This document shows, in pieces, positions 16,147 to 25,791 of a DNA stretch of 64,000 bases (positions are counted from its first letter, which is position 1; the number at the start of each line of letters is the position of its first letter). Both the position numbers and the translations under genes were made by a program. Origin of the DNA: Candidatus Uabimicrobium amorphum (GTDB taxonomy: Bacteria > Planctomycetota > Uabimicrobiia > Uabimicrobiales > Uabimicrobiaceae). The notes beneath the pieces were generated by a model that was given only the letters and a program-made list of their open reading frames with translations, ran no database searches and was not told the origin of the DNA. The DNA lies in the NCBI RefSeq assembly GCF_009002475.1, contig NZ_AP019860.1, positions 1,612,001-1,676,000 on the forward strand. Direction: 5' to 3'.

Positions 16147-18318
16147 ATGAAGATTCTGATACACCTTATTTTTATATCGTTATTGGTAAGTCCCATGTGG
16201 GCGCAAAGTTGGCATCACTGGCGCGGTCCGTCGCAAAATGGTGTTGCTGAAGACAAAAATTTACCGAGTTCCTGGTCGAAAGACGGGGAAAACTTGATTT
16301 GGAAAGCGGACTACGGAGCGCGATCAGCACCTCTAGTGATGAACGGCATGGTGTATATGATCAATAGCGCTGGAGAAAAAGAGCACTTACAAGAAAGAGT
16401 TCTCGCTCTAGACGCTAAGACAGGTAAACTTATCTGGGAACACCGCTTCAACGTTTTCCACACAGATATCGTCGCACACCGCGTGGGATGGGCAAATCTC
16501 GGAGGAGATTTGGAAACGGGAAATGTTTATGCTCATGGTGTCCAAGGGCGCTTTTTTTGCTTTAGCAAAGACGGCAAGGTTTTATGGTCTCGCTCTTTGA
16601 CAGAAGAGTTTGGACGTATCTCTGGGTACGGAGGACGTACAAACACTCCAGTAGTTGACGGTGACTTGGTAATTATTAGTTTTCTAAGTAGTGGTTGGGG
16701 AAAACACGGTAAAGGTAAACATCGCTACTTGGCAATGAACAAGCATTCCGGCCAAGTTGTTTGGTGGTCTGATCCAGGACAAAAGCCTCTGGACACAACT
16801 TATTCTGTACCAGTAATAGCTGAAATAGATGGTCTACGTCTTCTCATCACAGGATGTGCGGACGGTTTTATATACGCACTGAACATCCACACCGGGCAAC
16901 GCCGTTGGGGATACCAATTTAGCAAGCGTGGTATCAACTCTTCGGTAGTTGTACAAAACCATCGTGTATTTGCCATGCACAGTGAAGAAAATATCGATAA
17001 CAATCTCATGGGTAGTATTGTGTGCATTGATGGGCGCGGAAAAGGAGACATAACAAAAACCGGTACACTATGGCGCCACGATGGTACTCGTGTAGGATAC
17101 ACATCGCCCATTGTACATGGAAGTAACTTATACGTCATGGATAATTCCGCAAATGTTCATTGTATGAATGTTGTTGATGGCAAAACAAAATGGGAGTTCA
17201 ATTACGGAACCGTCGCCAAAGGTTCAGGAGTACTCGCCGATGGCAAAATTTACGTGGGAGTTGTTGGTGGTAAGTATGTCATTTTACAACCTTCCGCATC
17301 AGGATGCAAATTGCTAGATGAAGAACATTTTGCATTAAAAGACGGTTCTCCTATCGAAATAAATGGTTCCCCAGCAGTTGCAAACGGTCATGTTTATTTA
17401 CCAACGGGTAATAGCATGTACTGCATTGGTTCCAAAGAAAAGCAAGTGAGCGGTACAAAAGCACAACTACTACAGATTGTACCTGCAGAGACATGGATTT
17501 CTCCCAAAGAAAGCGTTCAATTTACCGCACAGCTATTTGATGGCGAAGGTAAGTTTGTCAAAAATGGTGCGGCAAAATGGACCATCAAAGGATTAACAGG
17601 TAATATCGATGAACACGGCAACTATACTGCCGGTGATGGTAATCAGCAACAAGCAGGCGAAATCACTGCTGAAATCGACGGTTTAAAAGCCATTGCGCGT
17701 CTACGCATCATTCCCAAACTTCCTTATAGCGAAAATTTCAATAGTATCAAGGAAGGTACACCTCCTCCTGGTTGGATCACATCAAAACTTAAGTGCCAAG
17801 TTGTGCAACTAGATGGAGAAAAAGTATTAAAGAAAATGGCAAACCGCCCAGCACCTCCATTTGCCAGACTCAAAGCATATATCCAGCCACCACTACCCGC
17901 AGGGTACACGATTCAGGCAGACTTGCGCGGAGATCGCAAAAAACGTTTTTATCCTGACCTTGGTCTTATCAACTGTCGTTATACACTTATTCTCTTAGGA
18001 ACTACCTTGAAACCGCAATTGCGCCTTGTTAGTTGGGACCCAATGCCGCGCATTCAAAAAGATGTTCCTTTCAAATGGAAAACAAATAAGTGGTACACAG
18101 CAAAATTACGTGTTGATTTACAGGATAACAAAGCGCTGGTGCGCGGTAAGGTCTGGGTTCGCGGAGAACAAGAGCCAAAAGAATGGTCCATTGAACTAGT
18201 TGACCCATGTCCCAACCTTGGGGGAAGCCCTGGTTTGTACGCGTATAGCGTAGGTATCACATCTTCTAAGCCAGGTACACCTGTATATTTTGACAACGTG
18301 GAAATCACAAATAACTAA
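16147..18318 (+). CDS. Secreted PQQ-like beta-propeller protein with extra C-terminal domains
   Basis: 723 residues with a signal peptide (1-19, ending MWAQ). The propeller (about 20-430) starts with WHHWRGPSQNGVAE and has repeated blade motifs such as LALDAKTGKLIWEHRF, YALNIHTGQRRWGYQF and CMNVVDGKTKWEFNYG. This form is common in Planctomycetota and seldom binds PQQ. Residues about 440-530 look like an Ig-like (Big2) domain, with SPKESVQFTAQLFDGEGKFV, and 535-720 like a jelly-roll or laminin-G-type domain ending YFDNVEITNN. It is probably periplasmic or on the outer surface. A related propeller gene follows after 10 nt, so the two are likely one operon. Confidence 0.85.
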   Translation: MKILIHLIFISLLVSPMWAQSWHHWRGPSQNGVAEDKNLPSSWSKDGENLIWKADYGARSAPLVMNGMVYMINSAGEKEHLQERVLALDAKTGKLIWEHRFNVFHTDIVAHRVGWANLGGDLETGNVYAHGVQGRFFCFSKDGKVLWSRSLTEEFGRISGYGGRTNTPVVDGDLVIISFLSSGWGKHGKGKHRYLAMNKHSGQVVWWSDPGQKPLDTTYSVPVIAEIDGLRLLITGCADGFIYALNIHTGQRRWGYQFSKRGINSSVVVQNHRVFAMHSEENIDNNLMGSIVCIDGRGKGDITKTGTLWRHDGTRVGYTSPIVHGSNLYVMDNSANVHCMNVVDGKTKWEFNYGTVAKGSGVLADGKIYVGVVGGKYVILQPSASGCKLLDEEHFALKDGSPIEINGSPAVANGHVYLPTGNSMYCIGSKEKQVSGTKAQLLQIVPAETWISPKESVQFTAQLFDGEGKFVKNGAAKWTIKGLTGNIDEHGNYTAGDGNQQQAGEITAEIDGLKAIARLRIIPKLPYSENFNSIKEGTPPPGWITSKLKCQVVQLDGEKVLKKMANRPAPPFARLKAYIQPPLPAGYTIQADLRGDRKKRFYPDLGLINCRYTLILLGTTLKPQLRLVSWDPMPRIQKDVPFKWKTNKWYTAKLRVDLQDNKALVRGKVWVRGEQEPKEWSIELVDPCPNLGGSPGLYAYSVGITSSKPGTPVYFDNVEITNN

Positions 18319-18328
18319 GGGGAGTAAG

Positions 18329-19780
18329 ATGAAAAAGTATACCGTATTAGGATTGTTGATCTCACTGACATTTACCATCGCCGATGATTGGACAATGTGG
18401 GGTGGTAAAGTTGGACGCAATATGGTCAACGATGTAGAAAAAAACCTACCCGTAAAATGGGACGAAGAGAGCGGTGAGAACATCAAGTGGATTGTGGAAC
18501 TTGGATCTCAAAGCTATGGAAATCCAGTTGTTTCTAAAGGTAAAGTATTTGTTGGTAGTAACAACGAAGGTTTGAAAGACCCTAAAGTTAAAGGCGACAA
18601 GGGTAACATCTTGTGTTTTCGTGAAAAAGACGGTAAATTTTTATGGCAAGCAGTACATGACAAACTTACCGCAGGTCGCGTAAACGATTGGCCTCTACAA
18701 GGTATTTGTTCTACACCGGCGATAGAAGGTGACAGACTTTACTATGTGAGTAACCGTTGTGAAGTGGTATGTGCTGATACCGAAGGTTTCCACGATGGCG
18801 AAAATGATGGTATGCAAGATGAAAAATACAAGGGCAAAGATAAAGCCGACATCATTTGGACCTTCGATATGATAGAAGAACTAGGCGTTTTTCCTCACAA
18901 CCTTGCAACTTCTTCACCCATTGTCGTTGGCGACATGATTTATTTGTTAACATCAAACGGCGTAGATGAGGGGCACTTAAACATACCATCTCCTCGTGCA
19001 CCAAGTTTTATTGCCATAAACAAAAAAACTGGTGAATTGGAGTGGGAAAATGGCGATCCTGCGGATAAAATATTACATGGTCAGTGGTCTTCTCCGGCAT
19101 ATGGAGTTGTAAAAGGTCGTGCTCAAGTGATTTGTCCTGGTGGCGATGGCCTTGTTTATTCTCTTGATCCTAAAACAGGAGAAGTACTATGGACATTCGA
19201 CTGTAACCCTAAAGATGCCGTTTGGGAACTTGGTGGTCATGGTACACGCAACAACTTGGTTTCCACACCAGTTATCTTCAATGATAAGGTGTACATTGGT
19301 GTTGGGCAAGACCCAGAACACGGCGAAGGTATTGGCCATTTATATGCCATTGATGCTTCAGGTTCTGGAGATGTCACCAAAACACACGCGTTGTGGCACA
19401 TTGGTGGAAAAGACTTTGGACGTACGATGTCTACTGCCGCAATTAAAGACGGCTTGATGTACAATTGTGACTTAGCCGGATTTATGTACTGCATCGACGT
19501 TGAAAAAGGTAAAATTCTTTGGAAGCATGATATGGAAGCTGCCATTTGGGGCTCGACGATCATTGTTGACGGAAAAGTATACCTTGGTGACGAAGATGGT
19601 GATATTGTTGTTTTTGCCCATGGAAAAGAAAAGAAAGTTCTTGGTGAATCGATACTAGAAGGTACTATTTACACAACACCTTCACCTGCAAACGGTACTC
19701 TATACATCGCCACACAGTCAAGACTTTATGCTGTTGCACTTCCACCTGCAAAAGAAGATGGAAAAAAAGATGAAAAATGA
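18329..19780 (+). CDS. Secreted PQQ-like beta-propeller protein
   Basis: 483 residues with a signal peptide (1-18) and then DDWTMWGGKVGRNMVND, a typical start of planctomycete PQQ-like propellers. Blades carry GNILCFREKDGKFLWQAV, LVYSLDPKTGEVLWTFDC and MYCIDVEKGKILWKHDM. There is no added C-terminal domain, unlike its upstream neighbour. The ATG at 18329 follows an AAGGGGAG site; the frame is open upstream to 18290 but only inside the previous gene. It is the second gene of the propeller pair. Ligand and partner are unknown. Confidence 0.85.
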   Translation: MKKYTVLGLLISLTFTIADDWTMWGGKVGRNMVNDVEKNLPVKWDEESGENIKWIVELGSQSYGNPVVSKGKVFVGSNNEGLKDPKVKGDKGNILCFREKDGKFLWQAVHDKLTAGRVNDWPLQGICSTPAIEGDRLYYVSNRCEVVCADTEGFHDGENDGMQDEKYKGKDKADIIWTFDMIEELGVFPHNLATSSPIVVGDMIYLLTSNGVDEGHLNIPSPRAPSFIAINKKTGELEWENGDPADKILHGQWSSPAYGVVKGRAQVICPGGDGLVYSLDPKTGEVLWTFDCNPKDAVWELGGHGTRNNLVSTPVIFNDKVYIGVGQDPEHGEGIGHLYAIDASGSGDVTKTHALWHIGGKDFGRTMSTAAIKDGLMYNCDLAGFMYCIDVEKGKILWKHDMEAAIWGSTIIVDGKVYLGDEDGDIVVFAHGKEKKVLGESILEGTIYTTPSPANGTLYIATQSRLYAVALPPAKEDGKKDEK

Positions 19781-20138
19781 TGTATTAAATAAGTTAAAAA
19801 AGAATGCACATCCCAGTGCTCCATTGGGAGAGGCACTCATTATCGGAGCGATAGGTGGCTCTGCTTTTTACCTATCTTTCGCTATTTTTGCCGGTCCTAT
19901 CTTTATCAGCACTCTTCTCACGTGCACTTTATTTGGCTTATTAGGAGGAGCTATCCCCGAATTGATTTTCTTATTTGCAGGGAATAACATCGCTCTTATC
20001 CGTTCATGGACAATGGTAGCGATTCTACTGTTTTTGCTACCCGCTGTCCCGACAGGGTTTTACGGAACGTCTTTTATTTACGGCTACTTGGTATACTTAC
20101 TAAACCTAGCGCGTAAAAAAGGACTTCCTGATACATAA
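19770..20138 (+). CDS. Small integral membrane protein of unknown function
   Basis: About 122 residues with a short basic start and four hydrophobic helices (roughly 20-42, 44-70, 75-97, 98-115). The frame opens at 19728, but the start at 19770 overlaps the upstream stop by 11 nt and has a GGAAAAAAAG stretch before it. An ATG at 19758 is possible. The overlap with the propeller gene suggests co-expression. No family was recognised. Confidence 0.65.
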   Translation: MKNDVLNKLKKNAHPSAPLGEALIIGAIGGSAFYLSFAIFAGPIFISTLLTCTLFGLLGGAIPELIFLFAGNNIALIRSWTMVAILLFLLPAVPTGFYGTSFIYGYLVYLLNLARKKGLPDT

Positions 20139-20177
20139 AATATATTTAGTGCTACATAGAAAACGCATTCCACGACA

Positions 20178-20231
20178 ATCATTGTGAAAAAGAAAATCCG
20201 ACAATTTCAGGTCATCCTTTTTCACAATGAT
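20178..20231. terminator. Perfect 15-bp inverted repeat
   Basis: ATCATTGTGAAAAAG (20178-20192) is the exact reverse complement of 20217-20231, with a 24-nt loop. It lies 40 nt after the propeller operon and upstream of the LuxE-like operon. It probably ends transcription of the former. The long loop is unusual for a simple terminator. Confidence 0.55.
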
Positions 20232-20313
20232 GACAATATTTCACTACAAAGTATCATATTTTTTTATTTTGTAAGTATTCAATTTGTTTAGCAATAACTA
20301 TCAAGGAAAAAAA

Positions 20314-21372
20314 ATGTCCACAGAAACAACCGAAAAGTTAAATGCATGGACCCGAGAAATTGTAGAGTGGCACTTTAATCCCGAAACGGGATGCAAATTT
20401 TGGCTCGATTTTGCTGAAAAACTTTCTTGGGACCCACGCAAAGAAATACAAAGTTTCGCTGATTTACATAAATTTGGTTTTTTTGAAGATAATTGGCTAA
20501 GATCAGGGGATATTCGCGACTGGTTACCGAAGGGGAATGTTGGAAAACCGATGTACGTTTTCGAAACCGGGGGAAGTACAGGACAACCCAAAACTAGGCT
20601 GAGTTCTGACGATTTGCGTACGGACTATAGCAATTTTAGTACTACACTCAACGATGATGATTTCCCTAAAGGAAGCGACTGGCTACTTCTCGGCCCTACT
20701 GGTCCTAGACGTTTGCGTTTAGCAATTGAACATCTTGCACAGGTACGAAATGGAATCTGTTTTTGCGTGGACATGGATCCGCGCTGGGTAGTAAAACTTA
20801 TCAAGAAAAAACAACTTGCTGTACTAGAAGAGTACAAAAGACATATTGTCGATCAAGCCTTAACTATTTTGAAGAGACACAAGAATATCAAGTGTCTATT
20901 TGCAACTCCTAAACTTCTACAAGAACTTTGCTCACGCGTTTCCCTAAAACAATTGGGAATAAAAGGAGTATTTTGCGGTGGAACACAAATGGACGCACAA
21001 TTTCATCGTTTTGCTGTCGAGGAATTAATAGAAGGGGCTGCATTTGTTCCCACATATGGGAATACATTAATGGGACTTGCTTGCCATAAACCTTATACTC
21101 CCGAGGATAATTACGATATCATTTATTATCCGCCATTACCACGAGCACTTTTACAGGTGGTAAATCCGGATAATCCAAAAGAAGTTGTGCCATACGGTGA
21201 ACTTGGCCGTGTTATGTTAACAACGATGACAAAAGAACTCTTTATGCCAAACTTTTTAGAAAGAGATCAGGCCATCCGCGAACCTGCCTGCGACCTATAT
21301 CCTTGGGACGGTGTACGTAATGTCGCCCCATTCAGTCGTATGGGGGCAACTGTAGTCGAAGGAGTATATTAA
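20314..21372 (+). CDS. LuxE/PaaK-like acyl-activating enzyme
   Basis: 352 residues of the ANL adenylating superfamily. The phosphate-binding loop is ETGGSTGQPK (84-93), with FATPKLL, GVFCGGTQMD and PTYGNTLMG matching the later core motifs. It ends soon after GELGRVMLTTM, so the C-terminal lid domain of full ligases is missing. This size and form match LuxE acyl-protein synthetase rather than full-length phenylacetate-CoA ligase. It would adenylate an acid and pass it to the next enzyme. It is the first gene of a six-gene operon, and its stop overlaps the next ATG by 1 nt. An AAGGAAAAA site sets the start at 20314. The substrate is inferred to be an aryl acid from the chorismate-lyase-like gene. 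Confidence 0.75.
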   Translation: MSTETTEKLNAWTREIVEWHFNPETGCKFWLDFAEKLSWDPRKEIQSFADLHKFGFFEDNWLRSGDIRDWLPKGNVGKPMYVFETGGSTGQPKTRLSSDDLRTDYSNFSTTLNDDDFPKGSDWLLLGPTGPRRLRLAIEHLAQVRNGICFCVDMDPRWVVKLIKKKQLAVLEEYKRHIVDQALTILKRHKNIKCLFATPKLLQELCSRVSLKQLGIKGVFCGGTQMDAQFHRFAVEELIEGAAFVPTYGNTLMGLACHKPYTPEDNYDIIYYPPLPRALLQVVNPDNPKEVVPYGELGRVMLTTMTKELFMPNFLERDQAIREPACDLYPWDGVRNVAPFSRMGATVVEGVY

Positions 21373-22793
21373 TGCTACACATTCCGTTATTGCGCAATGG
21401 AAAACAGTATACGAGTTTGAACCAGAGCGAAATTACTGATCATCGCACCGGAGAAGTTCTCGCAACGATGAGTTTAGCAAATCCAGGGCTTATCACCAAA
21501 GACATTAGAGAGAACAAAAAAGTTTGGCATGATTTGCAAAAACTATCTCTCGATGAAACCTTAGAAATGTGTAAAAAAGCCGCAGGTTTGTTTTTAAACG
21601 CGGAAATTCCATTTGCCAACACAACACAAACTCCCGAACAGTTTGTAAAATATCAATCGGCATCCACAGGTATGCCAGAAAACATGTGCCGTGCGAACAT
21701 GGACAAAGTGCACTGGGTCCTCACCAATCTTCGCGATATCATCAAGAGTCTATCAGGTCGCGTCGATTTCTCGATAATAGAGAGTGGGTATGGAGTTCAA
21801 GACGGTATACCTATTTCGTTTTTGCCCATGGCAAGACAACTAGGAGCCGTATTGCCAAGTAACTCTCCGGGGGTACACTCTTTATGGGTACCTTCTCTAG
21901 CGCTTCGCGTTCCTGTTGTTTTAAAACCAGGTAGTCGTGAACCATGGACCCCTTTTCGACTTTTGCACGCCTTTATGGAAGCAGGCTATCCTTCCGAGGC
22001 CCTTTCTTGTTATCCAACAGACTATGCAGGTGGAAACAACATCATGCTTTATTGTGAAAGAGCCATGATTTTTGGAGATGATTCCACAGTACGCCTATGG
22101 GAAAACGATCGACGTGTGGAAGTCCATGGTACTGGTTTTAGTAAAGTTCTTCTTGGCGAAGACATCGTGGAGAACTGGCAAGAGTATATGGATGTTCTAT
22201 TCACCTCGGTAATGGCCAACGGCGGACGTTCATGTATCAATACTTCCGCAATTTGGACACCCAAATACGGTCGCGAAATAGCAGATGCACTCGCAAAACG
22301 CATGGTGGAAACAAGACCTTTGCCTCTTACCCATCCACAGGCAGAGTTATCGGCATTTTCCGATAAACGCATGGCGGAATATATGGACCATGCCATAGAA
22401 GTGGGTCTTGATACCGAGGGGGCAGAAGACGTAACCGCAAAGTATCGTCAAGGTGAGCGCGTAGAGGTTTGCGAAAAGAGTACTTTCTTACAGCCAACGT
22501 TAATACATGTAAATGGTTATGAGCATCCGCTCGCCAACCGCGAATTTATGTTTCCCTTTACATCTGTAGTGGAAATGCCGCAAGAGGAAATGTTAAAAAC
22601 TATTGAAAAAAGCTTAGTGGTTACCGCGATTACCAACGACCCAGATTGGCAACGCGAATTATCATGTTGTCCACATATCGATCGTTTAAACATTGGTCCA
22701 ATTCCGACGTGTAAAGTAGATTGGTTACAACCTCACGAAGGTAATTTATTCGAATTCTTGTTCCAGCGTCGTTCGTTCCAGAAAACCCCATAA
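21372..22793 (+). CDS. LuxC/aldehyde-dehydrogenase-like acyl reductase
   Basis: 473 residues of the ALDH superfamily. The catalytic cysteine is Cys288 in NGGRSCINTSAIW, and the cofactor core includes VVLKPGSREPWTP. The position of the usual general-base glutamate motif reads VHGTGFSKV, so that Glu is lacking, as in enzymes that form or consume acyl-thioesters rather than free acids. Size matches LuxC acyl reductases (about 480). Paired with the LuxE-like gene it would reduce an activated acid to an aldehyde. The iron alcohol dehydrogenase follows 14 nt later and could finish the reduction. The substrate is unproven. Confidence 0.75.
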   Translation: MLHIPLLRNGKQYTSLNQSEITDHRTGEVLATMSLANPGLITKDIRENKKVWHDLQKLSLDETLEMCKKAAGLFLNAEIPFANTTQTPEQFVKYQSASTGMPENMCRANMDKVHWVLTNLRDIIKSLSGRVDFSIIESGYGVQDGIPISFLPMARQLGAVLPSNSPGVHSLWVPSLALRVPVVLKPGSREPWTPFRLLHAFMEAGYPSEALSCYPTDYAGGNNIMLYCERAMIFGDDSTVRLWENDRRVEVHGTGFSKVLLGEDIVENWQEYMDVLFTSVMANGGRSCINTSAIWTPKYGREIADALAKRMVETRPLPLTHPQAELSAFSDKRMAEYMDHAIEVGLDTEGAEDVTAKYRQGERVEVCEKSTFLQPTLIHVNGYEHPLANREFMFPFTSVVEMPQEEMLKTIEKSLVVTAITNDPDWQRELSCCPHIDRLNIGPIPTCKVDWLQPHEGNLFEFLFQRRSFQKTP

Positions 22794-22807
22794 CTAAAGA
22801 GGATAAG

Positions 22808-23950
22808 ATGTGGCAACCCTTTGAATACGCAGCCAAAAGTAAAATTATTTTTGGGAAAAATTCTTTAGAGCGCCTAGGTGAAGTGGTCGAATCATTTTCC
22901 GTTCAACGCGTAGTAATCGTCACTGATCAAGGCATTATCGATGCTGGCCATGCCCAAAAAGCCGTCGAAAATCTTACACAAAGAAATATCACCGCCCTTA
23001 TTTTTAGTGATTTTGCCGAAAATCCCACTACGGAAAACGTCAAAGTTGGCGTTCAGTTCGCAAAAGAAAACGACATTGAACTTATCGTTGGACTTGGCGG
23101 TGGTAGTAGTATGGATTGTGCCAAAGGTATCAATTTCATTTTGAGCAATGGCGGTGAAATGCACGACTATTGGGGATATGGTAAAGCACAGCAACCAATG
23201 CTGCCAATGATAGGTATTCCCACAACCACAGGAACGGGAAGTGAGGCGCAATCATATGCCCTCATCTCTGATGCAAAAACGCATCGCAAGATGGCTTGTG
23301 GAGATCCGAAAGCCGCCTTTAAAGTAGCGATACTCGATCCAGAGTTGACCAAAACCCAACCAGTTTCCGTAATAAAAGCAACAGGAATTGACGCGATTTC
23401 ACATGCCTTAGAAAGTGCAGTTACCAAAAGGCGTAACGCGATGTCGGCTTCGTTTTCTTTGTATGCTTGGAAGCTACTCAACGAACATTTTGAGCGTATG
23501 CTCTTCGAACCTACAGATGAAGAGACAAATACCAATATGCAAATCGGAGCTTGTTACTCTGGTATGGCGATTGAAAACTCGATGCTGGGCGCAGCACATG
23601 CCAGTGCAAATCCGCTCACCAAAAACTTTGGAATTACTCATGGACATGCTATTGCTTTGATGTTGCCACATGTTATTCGTTATAATGCTACACATGCGCA
23701 AGATATCTATGAAGATCTTTGCCGAATATCTGGTATTACTGTCGGTTCATGTGCAGGAAAAGCACTAGCCCGACGTGTTGAAAAGCTCATTTCGTTTACA
23801 GAGTTACCCACTAATTTACGAGCATATGATATTCCTTCCGACGCTATTAACAACTTAGCTGCGGAAGCTACCAAAGAATGGACAGCCCAATTTAATCCAC
23901 GTATGGTTAAACACAACGATTTTGTTACTCTTTACAATAGAGCTTTATAG
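22808..23950 (+). CDS. Iron-containing alcohol dehydrogenase
   Basis: 380 residues of group III alcohol dehydrogenases. The NAD(P)-binding GGGSSMD (97-103), GIPTTTGTGSEAQS, the metal-site stretch GIDAISHALES, GAAHASANPLTK and HGHAIALMLPHV are all present. These enzymes interconvert aldehydes and alcohols. In this operon the natural reading is reduction of the aldehyde made by the LuxE/LuxC-like pair. An AAAGAGGATAAG site precedes the ATG. The next gene begins 8 nt after the stop. Confidence 0.92.
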   Translation: MWQPFEYAAKSKIIFGKNSLERLGEVVESFSVQRVVIVTDQGIIDAGHAQKAVENLTQRNITALIFSDFAENPTTENVKVGVQFAKENDIELIVGLGGGSSMDCAKGINFILSNGGEMHDYWGYGKAQQPMLPMIGIPTTTGTGSEAQSYALISDAKTHRKMACGDPKAAFKVAILDPELTKTQPVSVIKATGIDAISHALESAVTKRRNAMSASFSLYAWKLLNEHFERMLFEPTDEETNTNMQIGACYSGMAIENSMLGAAHASANPLTKNFGITHGHAIALMLPHVIRYNATHAQDIYEDLCRISGITVGSCAGKALARRVEKLISFTELPTNLRAYDIPSDAINNLAAEATKEWTAQFNPRMVKHNDFVTLYNRAL

Positions 23951-23958
23951 AGGTTGCT

Positions 23959-25266
23959 ATGAGCGAAACAAAAAAAGATACTGGAGTGGGAAGTTATTTT
24001 GTTTCTAACTATCCGCCATACTCCTTTTGGAAAGACGAACACCAAAATACGGCACTGCAAACAATTAATACACCAGCACAACAAAATCGCAACTTGGGAT
24101 TTTACATGCACATACCATTTTGCCGCAAACGCTGCAAATTTTGCTATTTTCGCGTTTACACAGATAAAAACAAAAAGCAACGCGAAGATTATTTGCGCAA
24201 CTTGGTAAAAGAATTAGAATTGTATGCAAAATCTCCTGCTGTCAGCGAGCGCAATGTAAAGTTTTTTTACGTTGGCGGGGGGACTCCTTCGGCTTTAGCT
24301 CCCGAACAGATAGAATACCTAGGACAGGAGTTGCGTCGTATTTTTTCACATGAAAATGTTGAAGAAGTGACCTTTGAATGCGAACCTGGCACTTTAAGTG
24401 AAAAAAAATTAGAGGCCATCAGAAACTTTGGCACAACTCGCTTGAGTTTGGGTGTCGAAAATTTTTCTGACGAAATTTTAAAAGAAAATGGTCGTGCACA
24501 TTTAAGCGAAGAAATTTTTCGCGCATACGAATGGGTGAAAAAACTTGACTTTCCACAAGTCAATATTGACCTGATCTCAGGTATGGTTGGTGAAACGGAA
24601 GAAAACTGGCAATCGTGCATTGATCAAACAATAGATTTGCGTCCAACGAGTGTGACGATCTATCAAATGGAATTACCCTTTAATTCGATATACGCCAAAC
24701 AAATACTAGGCGAAGAGGCCACATGTAAAGTGGCGACATGGGAAACGAAACGCCGCTGGGTCCAAGACGCTTTTGACCAATTTAAAAAGGTCGGCTATCA
24801 GCAAAGTAGTGCTTATACAGTGGTCCTTCCCAGTGAGAAGCAAGCATTTTGCTACCGCGACGAATTGTGGTATGGTGCGGACATGATTGGCACTGGTGTG
24901 GCGTCTTTTTCTCATTTACAAGGTGTGCACTACCAAAATGTCGACAAATTTGATAGTTATATGGAAAAATGCGAACAAGGAGTATTCCCTGTTCACCGCG
25001 CCTTTCCTACCACAGATCGCCACCGTTTAATCCGTGAGTTAATCTTGCGTATGAAACTCGGTTATTTAAAACGTCAAGAATTTTTAGATAAATTCTCCGT
25101 AGATATCCTAAATGAGTTTGCAGATCAATTTTCAACACTGCAAAATCAGGGAATGTTAATCGAAAACAACGAAGGTGTGCAACTAACACCTCAAGGTTTG
25201 TTACAAGTAGATAGTCTACTACCTAATTTTTATGATCCTGAATATCAAAATGCCCGTTATACGTAA
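23959..25266 (+). CDS. HemW/HemN-like radical SAM protein
   Basis: 435 residues. The radical SAM cluster motif is CRKRCKFC (Cys55, Cys59, Cys62) after FYMHIPF, exactly in the HemN/HemW form, followed by YVGGGTPSAL and the GETEENW block. The C-terminal part (about 340-435) resembles the HemN_C domain. Members include heme chaperones (HemW), coproporphyrinogen dehydrogenase (HemN) and class C radical SAM methyltransferases. The operon is not a heme operon, so a tailoring or methyltransfer role on the aryl product is more likely than heme synthesis, though this is inference. The start follows a GAGG site. Confidence 0.8.
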   Translation: MSETKKDTGVGSYFVSNYPPYSFWKDEHQNTALQTINTPAQQNRNLGFYMHIPFCRKRCKFCYFRVYTDKNKKQREDYLRNLVKELELYAKSPAVSERNVKFFYVGGGTPSALAPEQIEYLGQELRRIFSHENVEEVTFECEPGTLSEKKLEAIRNFGTTRLSLGVENFSDEILKENGRAHLSEEIFRAYEWVKKLDFPQVNIDLISGMVGETEENWQSCIDQTIDLRPTSVTIYQMELPFNSIYAKQILGEEATCKVATWETKRRWVQDAFDQFKKVGYQQSSAYTVVLPSEKQAFCYRDELWYGADMIGTGVASFSHLQGVHYQNVDKFDSYMEKCEQGVFPVHRAFPTTDRHRLIRELILRMKLGYLKRQEFLDKFSVDILNEFADQFSTLQNQGMLIENNEGVQLTPQGLLQVDSLLPNFYDPEYQNARYT

Positions 25267-25272
25267 AAAAAT

Positions 25273-25791
25273 ATGCTAAATTCACTGTTCACATTTTTCA
25301 GTAAAGAGAATCTACGCTACGAGTTATTATCTGGCGAAAGGGTTCCCGTTCCATATCGAGATTTGTTGGTACACAACAATCATATGACCACTACTTTGGA
25401 AAAATTTTATGGGCAACCGATCCAGGTAGAGGTAAAAAGGCAACAAGTAACAAAGTCCTTATACCAAAGGTACTCATTGCTATGGCTTCCCAAAGTCGGA
25501 GTTGTCGAAATAGGCATTGTTGAAATGGACTTATCTTTTTTTTCTGACGGAATATGTGAAGAAATTTTGCACGGGCAAAAACCATTGGGTAAAATATTAA
25601 TAGACCATAAAGAACCGCGAGATGTACAAGTAGACAACTATTTTAAATTGCAAACTTGTGCAAGCCTAGAAAAGGCCTTTTCTCTATCTACGGTTTTTTT
25701 TTACGGGCGCGCAACGACAATTTCGTGCAAAGCCCCCATAAAGGTAGCTGAAATTATACGACCCCAAGGAGTAAAACATGGAGAATCTTAA
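25273..25791 (+). CDS. Chorismate-lyase-like protein (UbiC/DUF98 type)
   Basis: 172 residues with the general layout of the UbiC/DUF98 fold: an early L..GERVPVPYRDLLVH, then a long strand region ending SLYQRYSLLW, a VEIGIVEMDLSFF segment, and QKPLGKIL (the PLG element). A short final domain ends VAEIIRP. Such enzymes release 4-hydroxybenzoate and pyruvate from chorismate. Identity is low and key arginines cannot be checked here, so the activity is tentative. It overlaps the next gene by 14 nt. If correct, it would supply the operon with an aryl acid precursor. Confidence 0.6.
   Translation: MLNSLFTFFSKENLRYELLSGERVPVPYRDLLVHNNHMTTTLEKFYGQPIQVEVKRQQVTKSLYQRYSLLWLPKVGVVEIGIVEMDLSFFSDGICEEILHGQKPLGKILIDHKEPRDVQVDNYFKLQTCASLEKAFSLSTVFFYGRATTISCKAPIKVAEIIRPQGVKHGES

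Noticed and set aside
23959..25266. Heme-pathway coproporphyrinogen dehydrogenase HemN
   Set aside because: The motif is shared by HemW and radical SAM methyltransferases and the operon is not heme-related; a general HemW/HemN-like call is safer.
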